Assembly (NCBI GenBank): GCA_903885795.1
Contig: CAISJV010000001.1
Coordinates: 124,001 to 188,000 of the forward strand
Length of the DNA: 64,000 bases
Source: an uncultured delta proteobacterium
GTDB taxonomy: Bacteria > Desulfobacterota > Syntrophia > Syntrophales > UBA8958
Direction: 5' to 3'
In this document: positions 1 to 9,400 of the stretch, piece by piece
Numbering within the stretch: the stretch's first letter is position 1
How the letters are laid out: every line of letters begins with the position of its first letter
Made by a program: the position numbers and the translations under genes
Notes under the pieces: model-generated
What the model saw: only the letters and a program-made list of their open reading frames with translations
Database searches by the model: none
Told to the model about the DNA's origin: nothing

Positions 1-604
1 TGGCCGCCGCCAGGAACAATCCGACAAGAAGACTGGCCCCTGTCAGGAGAATCGTCATCCGTGACGCTTCCTGCCCCTTGATATTAATGGCGTTCATCCT
101 GGTATCGATATCCTTTTCCGACTGCATCTGGAGCGAACGCACAGAAAAAGCCATCTTTTCTACAATTCTGCGCCCCTCTTGAGACGACAGGACCACTGCC
201 TCTTCGATGCGTTTTTCTCCTACGAGGGATGTTTCTTTGAGGAAATTTGCATTATATTGACTGAACAACAGGGATAATTGATCCACTGTATTGTCCCGTC
301 CCGGGGGGCTATCCTTTTTCATAATTGCCAATTGGGATTGAAAATCCTGACTTCGGGCCCAGAAGATGTCTGCCATGGAGGGGTCTTTTAAAATCAGATA
401 TTTCTTCTCCGCCCCTTCCCATGTCATAAGCGTTTCCATCATCTGTTTTTCAGTCTCCAGGAGCCGAAAATCCTGATGGATAACCGTAAAGGCAAGCTTA
501 TTGAGATCTCGCAGATGCCCCACGGCAAAGGCGCTGGCCAGGACGGTCAGAACGGCCATGGCCAGATAACTCAGGATCAGCTTGCTGCGGATATTCAGTA
601 TCAT
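1..604 (-). CDS. Membrane sensor protein, N-terminal part (histidine kinase or chemoreceptor type)
   Basis: Reading the minus strand from an ATG at 604 gives 201 open codons that run off the left edge, so only the N-terminus is present. Residues about 7-28 form a hydrophobic segment (LILSYLAMAVLTVLASAFAV) and residues 183-201 a second one. Between them lies a roughly 150-residue, mostly helical, charged region. This layout (TM, periplasmic four-helix-bundle-like sensor, TM) is typical of histidine kinases, diguanylate cyclases and methyl-accepting chemotaxis proteins, in which a HAMP domain usually follows the second TM. The output domain lies outside the window, so the class cannot be decided. 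A stop codon at 617-619 in the same frame fixes the start. It is divergent from the next gene, so 605-729 should hold promoters for both. Confidence 0.7.
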   Translation of the reverse strand, partial: MILNIRSKLILSYLAMAVLTVLASAFAVGHLRDLNKLAFTVIHQDFRLLETEKQMMETLMTWEGAEKKYLILKDPSMADIFWARSQDFQSQLAIMKKDSPPGRDNTVDQLSLLFSQYNANFLKETSLVGEKRIEEAVVLSSQEGRRIVEKMAFSVRSLQMQSEKDIDTRMNAINIKGQEASRMTILLTGASLLVGLFLAAA

Positions 605-729
605 ATCGTTTTCGTATCATATTTTTTCTTGTGGCGTAAAGACCAAAAATCATTTGTCATGAGAAAATAGCGATAATAATTCATCAGCAATGATGCAAGA
701 TCAGAAAAAATCTGATAGGTAGGCAGAGT

Positions 730-1668
730 ATGGAAAATCCGGAAATTCAATATGGCGCCCTGGTCAGGACAGGGCTGAAAATGGGTGTCCGCAAGGGTTG
801 GGATGGATTTGTCTGGATGATGAAAATCGTCCTTCCCATTTCCCTGTTGACCACCCTTCTGGACTGGAGCGGCTGGATAGGTCGTCTTGATTTCCTCCTG
901 ACGCCGGTCATGGGAATCCTCCATCTGCCACCGGCCGCCGCCCTCCCCCTGCTGATCGGCATGCTGGCCAATATTTACGGAGCGATTGCCGCCATGGTCG
1001 TTCTGCCCTTAAACGAGGGACAGATGACCCTGATCGGCATCTTCCTGCTCATGGCCCACAACCTCATTCAGGAGGGGATAATCCAGGGAAAATCGGGGAT
1101 TAACCCTGTAAAGGCAACGCTGTTCCGGATAATAACCGCGTCCGTTACCGTGATGATCGTCGGTCCGTGGCTGGTTTCCGGCCCCGCTGCGACAACCGCG
1201 GCAGGCGTTCTGCCGCCGATCCACCTGCCCTTCGCAGACATGATATGGCAGTGGTTCCGGACGACCGCCATCCTGTGCTTCAAGATCTTTTTGATCATTA
1301 TGTTCATCATGACCCTCCTGGAGACCATGAAGTTCCTGGACTGGATCAACTATATCGTCCGTTTTTTTTCTCCCCTTCTCAAACTAATGGGACTGGACGC
1401 CAAAGTCGGGCTCCTCTGGATGACGGCAATCATTTTCGGCCTCGCTTACGGCGGGGCGTTAATCGTCGAGGAGGCCAAGGCGGAGCACCTCTCCAAAGAG
1501 GATCTCGAAATGCTCCATTTTTCCATCGGCATCAACCATTCCATGGTCGAAGACCCCCCCCTGTTCATTTCCGTAGGATTGAACGCCTTCTGGCTCTACA
1601 TTCCCCGTATCGTCGTCGCGGTGATCACGGTCCATCTCATCCGACTCTGGTATCGTTTCCGCCGTTAA
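730..1668 (+). CDS. Nucleoside recognition (Gate) domain integral membrane protein
   Basis: A 312-residue polytopic membrane protein with about eight hydrophobic segments. It has two similar halves, each with a Gate-type signature: one near residues 25-130 (IVLPISLLTTLLDWSGW, then the LIGMLANIYGAIAA stretch) and one near 175-285 (KIFLIIMFIMTLLE, then FGLAYGGALIVEEA and a conserved SMVEDPPLF). Proteins of this family (Pfam Gate, also found in spore maturation proteins SpmA/SpmB and in concentrative nucleoside carriers) sit in the inner membrane. The substrate of this clade is not established. The ATG follows a purine-rich GGTAGGCAGAG. It appears monocistronic, followed by a GC-rich repeat at 1719-1764. 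The family call is firm; a transport role is inference. Confidence 0.75.
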   Translation: MENPEIQYGALVRTGLKMGVRKGWDGFVWMMKIVLPISLLTTLLDWSGWIGRLDFLLTPVMGILHLPPAAALPLLIGMLANIYGAIAAMVVLPLNEGQMTLIGIFLLMAHNLIQEGIIQGKSGINPVKATLFRIITASVTVMIVGPWLVSGPAATTAAGVLPPIHLPFADMIWQWFRTTAILCFKIFLIIMFIMTLLETMKFLDWINYIVRFFSPLLKLMGLDAKVGLLWMTAIIFGLAYGGALIVEEAKAEHLSKEDLEMLHFSIGINHSMVEDPPLFISVGLNAFWLYIPRIVVAVITVHLIRLWYRFRR

Positions 1669-1718
1669 GCCTGAATCAACAGCGTGATGATAGAAATAGC
1701 GGTTTCGCAAGAAGTGAT

Positions 1719-1764
1719 TTCCCCCTCCCCTTCAAGGGGAGGACCGGGGTGGGGATGGGCTTAA
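1719..1764. repeat. GC-rich palindromic dispersed repeat (REP-like)
   Basis: A perfect 9-bp inverted repeat (CCTCCCCTT, one-base centre, AAGGGGAGG, 1724-1742) is followed by the tail ACCGGGGTGGGGATGGGC. A degenerate second copy lies at 42482-42519. It may act as a transcript-end hairpin for the gene ending at 1668, although no T-run follows. Confidence 0.6.
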
Positions 1765-1844
1765 CATTTTCCTTATTGCCCCTTGCCCGGAAAAACTTCT
1801 TTTGCTATATGTAACTAAACAATGAAAAAGGGGAGGTTGGGTGC

Positions 1845-3152
1845 ATGATCTACAATGAAGAATTTGAAACCCTGCCCAGGGAGGCCCTCGAGGCCTTGCA
1901 GTTGAAGCGGCTCCAGCAGGTGGCGCAGCGGGTATATCACACCGTGGGTTTCTACCGAAAAAGCTTTGATGAGGCGGGAGTAAAACCGGATGACCTCAAA
2001 ACCCTGGGAGACTTGAAGCGCCTCCCCTTTACCACCAAACAGGATCTCCGGGACGGCTATCCTTTTGGCCTCTTTGCCGTCCCCATGAGCAACGTGGTGA
2101 GGCTCCACGCCTCTTCGGGGACCACGGGGCGGTCCACCGTGGTGGGTTATACCCATCGGGACATTGAAACCTGGTCGGAACTCATGGCCCGTTGTTTCGT
2201 CGCCGCGGGCCTGACAAAAAACGACATCATTCATAACGCTTACGGGTATGGTCTTTTCACGGGCGGCCTCGGCGCCCACTACGGCGCGGAAAAACTGGGG
2301 GCCAGCGTCATTCCCATGTCGGGGGGCAATACGAAGCGACAGATCATGATCCTCCAGGATTTCGGACCCACCGCCATCTGTTGCACCCCTTCCTACGCCC
2401 TGAACCTTGCCGAACAGGGGCAAGCCATGGGAGTGGACATGCGGTCGCTGAAGCTCCGGGTCGGCATCTTCGGCGCCGAACCCTGGAGCGACAAGATGCG
2501 CGATGAAATCGAAAACACCATGGATATCATGGCCTTGAATATTTACGGCCTCTCCGAAATCATGGGGCCGGGGGTATCGATGGAATGCACGGAGGGCCGT
2601 GAGGGGATGCACGTCTTTGAAGATCATTTCCTCGTCGAAACGATCAACCCCGACACCGGCGAAGTCCTCCCCCCGGGAGAAAAGGGCGAGCTGGTCTTCA
2701 CCACCCTGACCAAGGAGGCCTTCCCACTGATCCGTTACCGGACCCGGGACATTTCCCACATAATCACCGCCCCCTGCCGCTGCGGCCGGACCCATCACCG
2801 CATGGACCGCGTCACCGGGAGAAGCGACGACATGCTCATCATCCGGGGCGTCAACGTCTTCCCATCCCAGATTGAGGCGGTCCTCGTCGGGATTCAGGGC
2901 CTCGAACCCCATTACCAGCTCATCGTGGACCGGGTAGGCACCCTCGATACCCTGGAGGTGCAGGTCGAGGTGAGCGACGCCCTTTTCTCCAACGCCGACG
3001 AAGTACGGGTACTGCAGAAGATTGAAAGGCGCATCAACAAGGATTTGAAGGATTTTCTCGGCATCACGGCCAAGATCAAGCTGGTGGAGCCCAAATCGCT
3101 CCAGCGTTTCGAAGGCAAGGCCAGCCGGGTTATCGATAAACGACAGATCTGA
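1845..3152 (+). CDS. paaK: Phenylacetate-CoA ligase family (AMP-forming)
   Basis: A 435-residue protein of normal PaaK length. It would activate phenylacetate or another aryl acid with ATP to an acyl-adenylate and then to the CoA thioester, in the cytoplasm. The adenylation motif SSGTTGRST is at residues 90-98, an FGAEPWS stretch is central, and YRTRDIS precedes a Cys-rich [20 protein letters not shown] segment (about 310-330). The C-terminal AMP-binding extension is complete. The ATG at 1845 follows AAAGGGGAGG. An ACT-domain gene starts 17 bp downstream; paaK-ACT pairs are common in anaerobic deltaproteobacteria and archaea. The substrate could be phenylacetate, indoleacetate or another aryl acid, because anaerobes carry several PaaK paralogues. 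There are no other ring-degradation genes nearby. Confidence 0.88.
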   Translation: MIYNEEFETLPREALEALQLKRLQQVAQRVYHTVGFYRKSFDEAGVKPDDLKTLGDLKRLPFTTKQDLRDGYPFGLFAVPMSNVVRLHASSGTTGRSTVVGYTHRDIETWSELMARCFVAAGLTKNDIIHNAYGYGLFTGGLGAHYGAEKLGASVIPMSGGNTKRQIMILQDFGPTAICCTPSYALNLAEQGQAMGVDMRSLKLRVGIFGAEPWSDKMRDEIENTMDIMALNIYGLSEIMGPGVSMECTEGREGMHVFEDHFLVETINPDTGEVLPPGEKGELVFTTLTKEAFPLIRYRTRDISHIITAPCRCGRTHHRMDRVTGRSDDMLIIRGVNVFPSQIEAVLVGIQGLEPHYQLIVDRVGTLDTLEVQVEVSDALFSNADEVRVLQKIERRINKDLKDFLGITAKIKLVEPKSLQRFEGKASRVIDKRQI

Positions 3153-3169
3153 CGGGGAGGGAAAAACCC

Positions 3170-3601
3170 ATGAAAGTTGAACAGGTATCTGTATTTCTGG
3201 AAAACAAGCAGGGCTCGCTGGAAGAAGTAACCAGAATCCTGAAAGAGGCCAATGTCAATATCCGCACCCTGTCCTTGGCGGACACGACCGATTTCGGCAT
3301 CCTCCGCCTGATTGTCAACGACGTGGATGCCACCAGCAGGGCCCTCCGCGACAAGGGCTTCCGGGTCAGCCGGACTACCGTCGTCGCCGTTGAGGTCCCC
3401 GACAAACCGGGGGGCTTGCACAGCATTCTCGAAGTCCTCGCCCGGGACAACATCGCCGTCGAATACCTTTACGCCTACGTGGAGAAAAGTGGGGAAAACG
3501 CCGTGATCATCTTCAGGTTTGACGATTCCGCCGCCGCCATCGAGGTCCTACGGAAAAACTCCTTTTCCGTGCTCTCGGGGGACAAATTGTATAGCTTTTA
3601 A
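3170..3601 (+). CDS. Tandem ACT-domain protein
   Basis: A 143-residue cytosolic protein made of two ACT domains (about residues 1-68 and 70-138). The first begins with [19 protein letters not shown] and the second with [20 protein letters not shown]; both show the beta-alpha-beta start and the conserved Gly of small-molecule-binding ACT folds. It lies 17 bp after paaK, so the two are surely cotranscribed. Stand-alone tandem ACT proteins of this type are usually found next to phenylacetate-CoA ligases or amino-acid enzymes and are thought to bind an aromatic amino acid or related effector. That role is inferred from family and context. Confidence 0.82.
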   Translation: MKVEQVSVFLENKQGSLEEVTRILKEANVNIRTLSLADTTDFGILRLIVNDVDATSRALRDKGFRVSRTTVVAVEVPDKPGGLHSILEVLARDNIAVEYLYAYVEKSGENAVIIFRFDDSAAAIEVLRKNSFSVLSGDKLYSF

Positions 3602-3640
3602 AGATGAGAGTCGCTATGATTACGAAAAAGGAGGTATGCT

Positions 3641-4324
3641 ATGAGAAATAAAGCCCTTCGCTCCGAAGATGTTATGGTGGAAGATCAACTTGCCAAATGG
3701 CGTGTTCCCGAACCCGCACCGGTGAAAGAAGCAGGAGCGGCGAAAGCGAAATCCGTTATCACCATCTCCCGCGAAACGGGCTGCGGTGCCACACAAATCG
3801 CCCAGAAGCTTGCCGACGCCTTGAAGATGGACCTAATGGGAAGCAAGATCATCCAGATGGTGGCGGAAAGCACCGAGATGAGCGAAAAGGTCGTCCAGTC
3901 CCTGGATGAGAAAGAAATAACCAAGCGCGACGAATGGCTGTCCGCCCTCTTCGATCGGCGCAACCTCTGGCCCGATCAGTATCTGCAGCATCTAACCAAG
4001 GTCATCAGCACTATCGGCCGTCATGGCAACGCCGTTATCCTCGGCCGGGGAGCCACCTTCATCCTTCCCCATGAAGAGACCTTCAGTGTGCGGATCATTG
4101 CCCCCTGGGAGAAGAGAACCGAAAATGCCCTCAAGACAACCCGGGAAGAGGCGCAGCGCTACCTCGCCAACACTGATTCAAGCCGGGAGGCCTTCGTCAG
4201 GAAATACTTCAACGCCGATGTTACGGACCCCGCCTACTACGATCTCGTCCTCAACATGCGCGGGTTTTCCATCGACAGCGCCGTAAAGGCCATCATCGCG
4301 GCCTTCAATTCCTGGAAGAGCTGA
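3641..4324 (+). CDS. Cytidylate kinase-like family protein
   Basis: A 227-residue P-loop protein. Residues about 39-50 (VITISRETGCGA) replace the classical GxxGxGKS Walker loop, as in the cytidylate-kinase-like family. A middle ILGRGATFILP segment and a C-terminal Arg-containing lid region (VRIIAPWEKR) match that family. The first 35 residues are polar and likely disordered. The start has a strong AAAGGAGGT ribosome site five bases upstream. It follows the ACT gene by 39 bp, so it may be the third gene of the paaK operon. A strong hairpin at 4343-4377 closes the unit. The real substrate of this family is unknown, so nucleotide kinase activity should not be assumed. Confidence 0.75.
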   Translation: MRNKALRSEDVMVEDQLAKWRVPEPAPVKEAGAAKAKSVITISRETGCGATQIAQKLADALKMDLMGSKIIQMVAESTEMSEKVVQSLDEKEITKRDEWLSALFDRRNLWPDQYLQHLTKVISTIGRHGNAVILGRGATFILPHEETFSVRIIAPWEKRTENALKTTREEAQRYLANTDSSREAFVRKYFNADVTDPAYYDLVLNMRGFSIDSAVKAIIAAFNSWKS

Positions 4325-4342
4325 TTTGATAAGCTAACCGGA

Positions 4343-4377
4343 GAGGGCAGGCATTTCATCACGAAATGCCTGCCCTC
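4343..4377 (+). terminator. Strong hairpin at end of the paaK-ACT-kinase unit
   Basis: A perfect 15-bp stem (GAGGGCAGGCATTTC with GAAATGCCTGCCCTC) and a 5-base loop start 19 bp after the stop codon. No T-run follows, so it may work as a Rho-independent terminator only weakly, or as a 3'-end stabiliser. Confidence 0.6.
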
Positions 4378-4532
4378 CAGATTATCCATATCCCACCTGA
4401 TCTCCCCCTTGAAATGCCATGAACAAACTCCGCAAGAAACTGACCAGACAATATTATCGATTATGGTAACATGATAAGACATAAATGTCTGTCCTGGCAA
4501 ATACTTATAGATTTTTCCCCAGAAATTATTTC

Positions 4533-4562
4533 TTGACTTTTTTTAGTTAATGCTTCTTAATA
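4533..4562 (+). promoter_or_regulatory. Possible sigma-70 promoter for the two-partner secretion locus
   Basis: TTGACT (4533-4538), an 18-bp AT-rich spacer and TTAATA (4557-4562) lie 46 bp upstream of the first open codon of tpsB. The rest of 4378-4607 is AT-rich and shows no gene. Confidence 0.35.
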
Positions 4563-4607
4563 CGGACGCTTTTTTAGACACCGGCAGGGAGTGTCCACTT
4601 CTTACCA

Positions 4608-6317
4608 GTGGCGATTTTTCCTTACCTGCCTAACGGCTTTCACAAGCCTATCGATGTTGTGCTCAGTAATGAAAAAATAGTACAAATTTTACGAGAAGGG
4701 ACTCATAATAATATTATATCATTACTAATAAATAGACTGTTTATTATCCTGCTATCATGGTTTTTCATCCTCTCGCCTTCGGCTGCTCTTGCCGCCGATG
4801 TCGCCCCGGAAGCCACTCCGAGGTTTGAGATTCAGCGTTACCATGTGGAAGGAAACACGATCCTTACTGCCGGCAAGATCGATAAACTCCTTGCCCCCTT
4901 TACCGGCAAGGACCGGGACTTCGGCACGGTCCAGGAGGCACTGGAGGCACTTGAAAAAGAATACCACCGCCGGGGCTATACATCGGTCCAGGTGATTCTG
5001 CCGGAACAGGCGCTGGAAAAGGGAACCGTCCTGTTCCGCGTCGTGGAAACCCGCGTCGGAGCCGTAAAAGTGGAAGGGAACCGCTACTTCAGTGAGAAGA
5101 ACATCAGGAAGAGTCTCCCTGCCCTGAAGGAGGGGCTGCCACCCAATGTCGACAAGGTTTCGACGAACCTCCGCGCCGCAAACGACAATCCCGCCAAGAA
5201 AGTCAACCTGCAACTCCAGGGCGGCGAGAAGGATCGTGAGATCAATGCCCTCCTGAAAGTGACCGATGAGAAGCCATGGAAGGTTGCTTTGATGGCAGAC
5301 AACACGGGGACCAAGCAGACCGGTTATGCCCGGACGGGCGTGCTTCTCCAGCATGCCAACGTCGCCAATCTTGACCATGTATTTACTGCCATGTACACCA
5401 CCAATCCGGAAAATATAAAGCAGGTCAGCATCTACGGCGCCAGCTACCATATCCCTCTGTACGCTTTTTCCGATTCCGTCGATTTTTTTGGCGGTTATTC
5501 GGATGTGGACTCCGGAAGCCTGCCCATGGGAACGTCCAATTTGAATCTCAGCGGCAAGGGTACTGTCCTGGGAGGGCGCTACAACCAGACCCTGACGCGG
5601 ATCGGCCAATACGAACACCGGTTTATCTATGGCGTGGATTACCGGGATTATCAAAACAACGTGGATTTAGCCGGCATTCCTTTGGGCTCCAGTGTCAAGG
5701 TCAGCCCCCTTAGCCTGGCATATACCGGTTCCTTGCCTCTTAAAGGCGTAGATACAGGTTTCAATCTGGCCCTCTACCAGAATGTCCCCGTCTTAAACGG
5801 GGGAAAGGCTGCCGACTTCAGTCAGGTCCGCACCGACGCCCCGGCCGGTTATACGATCTTCCGCTATGGCGGCAACCTTGGCTACGTCCTGCCCGAGGAC
5901 TGGCAGCTACGAATGGTCTTCAACGGCCAGTACACCGATTCAGCACTCATCCCGGGCGAGCAATTCGGTCTGGGGGGTGCTACTTCCGTCCGTGGCTTTC
6001 AGGAACGGGAGGTTGCCAACGACCGGGGTATTTTCGGAAGCGCCGAGCTCTATACCCCCACTCTAACCAAATGGATTCCCTTGCAAAAGAGCATGTTCCG
6101 GTTCCTGGCTTTTTATGACATCGGGCAGATTTCCGGCGTCGACGTTCAGCCGGGGGATCAGGGCCGGATGACGCTGGCCAGCACAGGGCTTGGCGTTCGC
6201 ATGGATATCATGAAAATCTTTACAATGGCCCTGGATTACGGCTATGTGCTGAATCCAGGATTAACCGGAGACCGGGGAAACAGCCGCTTTCATGTCCGGG
6301 GGGTCTTGACCTTTTAG
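4608..6317 (+). CDS. TpsB outer-membrane transporter, ShlB/FhaC/HecB family
   Basis: A protein of up to 569 residues that would export the neighbouring TpsA across the outer membrane. A hydrophobic signal segment lies at residues 42-61, ending SAALAA. It is followed by POTRA domains (about 73-150, FEIQRYHVEGNTIL, and 150-205, VKVEGNRYFSEKNIRKSL) and a C-terminal 16-strand beta-barrel region (about 210-569) with the typical GGATSVRGFQEREV motif and an aromatic end (VRGVLTF). The length fits the family. The start is doubtful: the only upstream start is GTG 4608, which adds about 40 atypical residues before the signal peptide. A good GAAGGG site at 4695-4700 is followed only by ATT or ATA codons. 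It lies 110 bp before tpsA, the classical TPS gene order. Confidence 0.88.
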   Translation: MAIFPYLPNGFHKPIDVVLSNEKIVQILREGTHNNIISLLINRLFIILLSWFFILSPSAALAADVAPEATPRFEIQRYHVEGNTILTAGKIDKLLAPFTGKDRDFGTVQEALEALEKEYHRRGYTSVQVILPEQALEKGTVLFRVVETRVGAVKVEGNRYFSEKNIRKSLPALKEGLPPNVDKVSTNLRAANDNPAKKVNLQLQGGEKDREINALLKVTDEKPWKVALMADNTGTKQTGYARTGVLLQHANVANLDHVFTAMYTTNPENIKQVSIYGASYHIPLYAFSDSVDFFGGYSDVDSGSLPMGTSNLNLSGKGTVLGGRYNQTLTRIGQYEHRFIYGVDYRDYQNNVDLAGIPLGSSVKVSPLSLAYTGSLPLKGVDTGFNLALYQNVPVLNGGKAADFSQVRTDAPAGYTIFRYGGNLGYVLPEDWQLRMVFNGQYTDSALIPGEQFGLGGATSVRGFQEREVANDRGIFGSAELYTPTLTKWIPLQKSMFRFLAFYDIGQISGVDVQPGDQGRMTLASTGLGVRMDIMKIFTMALDYGYVLNPGLTGDRGNSRFHVRGVLTF

Positions 6318-6427
6318 GGACGAATCAATATAATAAAATATCGGAGACAAGATAAGAGTTTGCGAAACAAATACGTTTCATGTCACCGGAATGATGATCT
6401 TAATTGACAATCAGCGAGGATTTACCA

Positions 6428-9400
6428 ATGAAAACGAATAAATTGCGCCAGAACTACCATAGGAGAGGGATCACTCCCTTCCGCCGCAAGATCCTGTGCC
6501 TGATCGCGCTTTTCTTCTTCAGCAGCAACATTGCCTTCGCCAACCCTTACGGCCCGCAGGTGATCAACGGCAACGTCAGCTTCAAGACCCAGGGCAATAA
6601 CCTGACCATCACCAACAGCCCCAACAGCATCATCAATTGGCAGGGATTTTCCATCGGCGTTAACGAACTGACCCGCTTCATCCAGCAAAGCGGAAACAGC
6701 GCCATATTGAACCGTGTCATCGGCCAGGACCCCTCCGCCATCCTCGGGGCCTTGCAGTCCAACGGACGGGTCTTCCTCATCAATCCCAACGGCATCCTAT
6801 TCGGTCAGGGGGCGCGCATCGATGTCAACGGCCTGATCGCCTCGACCCTGAACCTGAGCAACCAGGATTTTCTGGCCGGCCGTTACAACTTCACGGCGGG
6901 CATAAGGGCGGGAAGCATTGAGAATCAGGGAACCATCACGACCCCCATGGGCGGGCAGGTCTATCTCATCGCCCCGGACATCAAGAATAGCGGCATCATC
7001 AATTCCCCCAAGGGAGACGTGATCCTTGCCGCCGGCCACAGCGTGCAACTCGTGGATTCCGCAAATCCGTTTATTGCCGTAACCGTCAGCGCCCCGGAGA
7101 ACTCTGTGGTAAACCTGGGCCAGATCATCGCCGACAGCGGCCGGATAGGAATCTACGGCGGCCTGATCAGCCAGAAGGGCTTGGTAAAGGCCGACAGCGC
7201 CGTGTCGGAAGGCGGGAAGATCTTCCTGAAAGCCACAAAGGCGATTGAACTTGCGGATACCAGCGTCATCAGCGCCGATGGCACCAAGGGTGGTCAGATC
7301 ATTGTCAAGACCGAAGAGAACGGCCAAATCAGCGGCACGCTCATCGGCAGAGGGCTGCTCTCCGCCCAGGGTGACGGCAGCAAGGATAGCGGCGGCTTTA
7401 TCGAAACATCAGCGGCAAAGGTTGACCTGAACGGAATTCGTGTCAAGACCAAGGGCGGCAATTGGCTGATTGATCCGACGGATTACACTATCGCTGCGGA
7501 TGACCCCCTAGATGGCAGCAGCTACATGTCCAACACCACACTATCGACAAATTTAGCAGATAATTCCATCTTAATTCAGACTCTTCCAGGTGGTGGTGGC
7601 AATGGCGACATCTTCGTCAACGACGCAGTCTCCTGGGACAGCCCCAACAGCCTTACGCTGAGCGCAATCCGCGATATCAATGTCAATCAATCAATAACCA
7701 ATGGCGGCTCCGGTGGCGTAAATCTTTACGCGAATGCGAATGACACTGGCGGTTCCATACTGCTGACCGGTGCTTCCATCACAACCAACGGCGGTAACGT
7801 CACACTGGCCGGCGGCTATAGCGGTAACGGCTATGCCATCGGCACGGTAAGTAATCCGCATGGTGTCACACTCGACGGTGCGAGCATTTCTACTGGTACC
7901 GGCGACATCGTGATCAGAGGGAAAGGCTATAACACCTCAGAATCGGGTTCGGGTGGCTATGGAATTTCGCTGCTAAACTCTTCTTCGCTGATAACGACCG
8001 GTTCCGGCAATATCACCCTGACCGGCTATGGCGGGAACTATGGCGGGAGCAGTACAGGTGGGAGCAAAAGTTACGGTGTTTATTTCGATGGTTCGGGTAC
8101 GGTGACATCCGATACCGGTCCTATTACCATTACCGGCTATGGCGGCAACGGCACGTACGGGGCTGGTGTTTATGCTGGGGGTGCGGTGACATCCACAGGC
8201 GGTGATATTACCATTACCGGCACTGGCGGCGACGGTAAGATTAGCGAGGGCTACAGTTACGGCGTTCATGTCGGTGGTTCTGTGACATCCGGCGGCAATA
8301 TTTCTATCACCGGCACCGGCGGCAGTGGGGTAGATGCAGTTGGTGCAGATGGTATTGGAGTTGCCGGTGGCGATGCCTACGGTGGCAACGGCGACACGGG
8401 AATATATGTAGATCCCGCCGCTATTATTGCGGCCACTGGCGCGTCCAGCACCATCACACTCGACGGTACCGGCGGCGCCGGCGGCACGGCAACCGGTGGA
8501 AATGGCGATACTGGTTATTCGGGTGGTTCTGGCTATGGCGGCAACGGAGGGCGCGGTGTCGAATTTTATGGTCTCATCGACACCTCTGCCGGGTCTGGGG
8601 CTATCACTATCATTGGCCGCGGCGGCGCAGGCGGTAACGGCATTGGCGGCACCGGCAGCACTGCAGGTTTGGGCTATGGAGGGGAAGGCGGTTACGGTGT
8701 TTATATAGGTGGTACGGTGTCATCCGTAGACGGCGCTATTTCCATCACCGGCACGGGTGGCAGCAGCACAACCGGCGGGTGGGGAGGTTACGGTGTTTAT
8801 ATCGATGGTTCGGTGACATCTACTGGTACCGGCAATCTTACCATTAACGGCACTGGCGGCAGTGGTTACAGTGATTGTTCCGAAGGTTGCTGGGGAAATG
8901 GTGGTGTTTATATAGGTGGTACGGTGGCATCCGCTGCCGGCACTATTGACATCATCGGCTATGGCGGCGACGGCACGGCTGGGACTTATTCAGGTGACGG
9001 TGTTGTTGTCGATTCCTCTGGTACGGTGACATCCACAGGCGGAGCTATAACCATCGAAGGTCATGGCGGCAACGGCATAAATGGGCAGGATGCGGGTTAC
9101 GGCGTAGTTGTTGATGGTGACGTAACATCTGCAGGCGGCAATATTTCCATCCTCGGCTTCGGCGGCAACGGCGCTTTTTACGGCGGAGACGGTGTTTATA
9201 TCGGTGGTACGGTGACATCCGCAGGCGGCGATATTAACATCACCGGCACTGGCGGCAACGGCATAGCCGGGGGGTATGGCGTCTATTTAGAATCCGCGAC
9301 CATCGCGACTGGCGGTGGGGCGCTTAACATTACCGGCACGGGCGGTGGCGGTGACACGGGTGGCTACGGCATCTACACTTACGGTGCCAGCCTCGACAGC

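Noticed and set aside
1815-2912. Long minus-strand open frame of 365 codons
   Set aside because: Antisense shadow of paaK; no domain, start site or neighbours support it.
6404-6427. Upstream TTG start for the giant adhesin
   Set aside because: ATG 6428 has a strong AGCGAGGA site at correct spacing; TTG 6404 has none.
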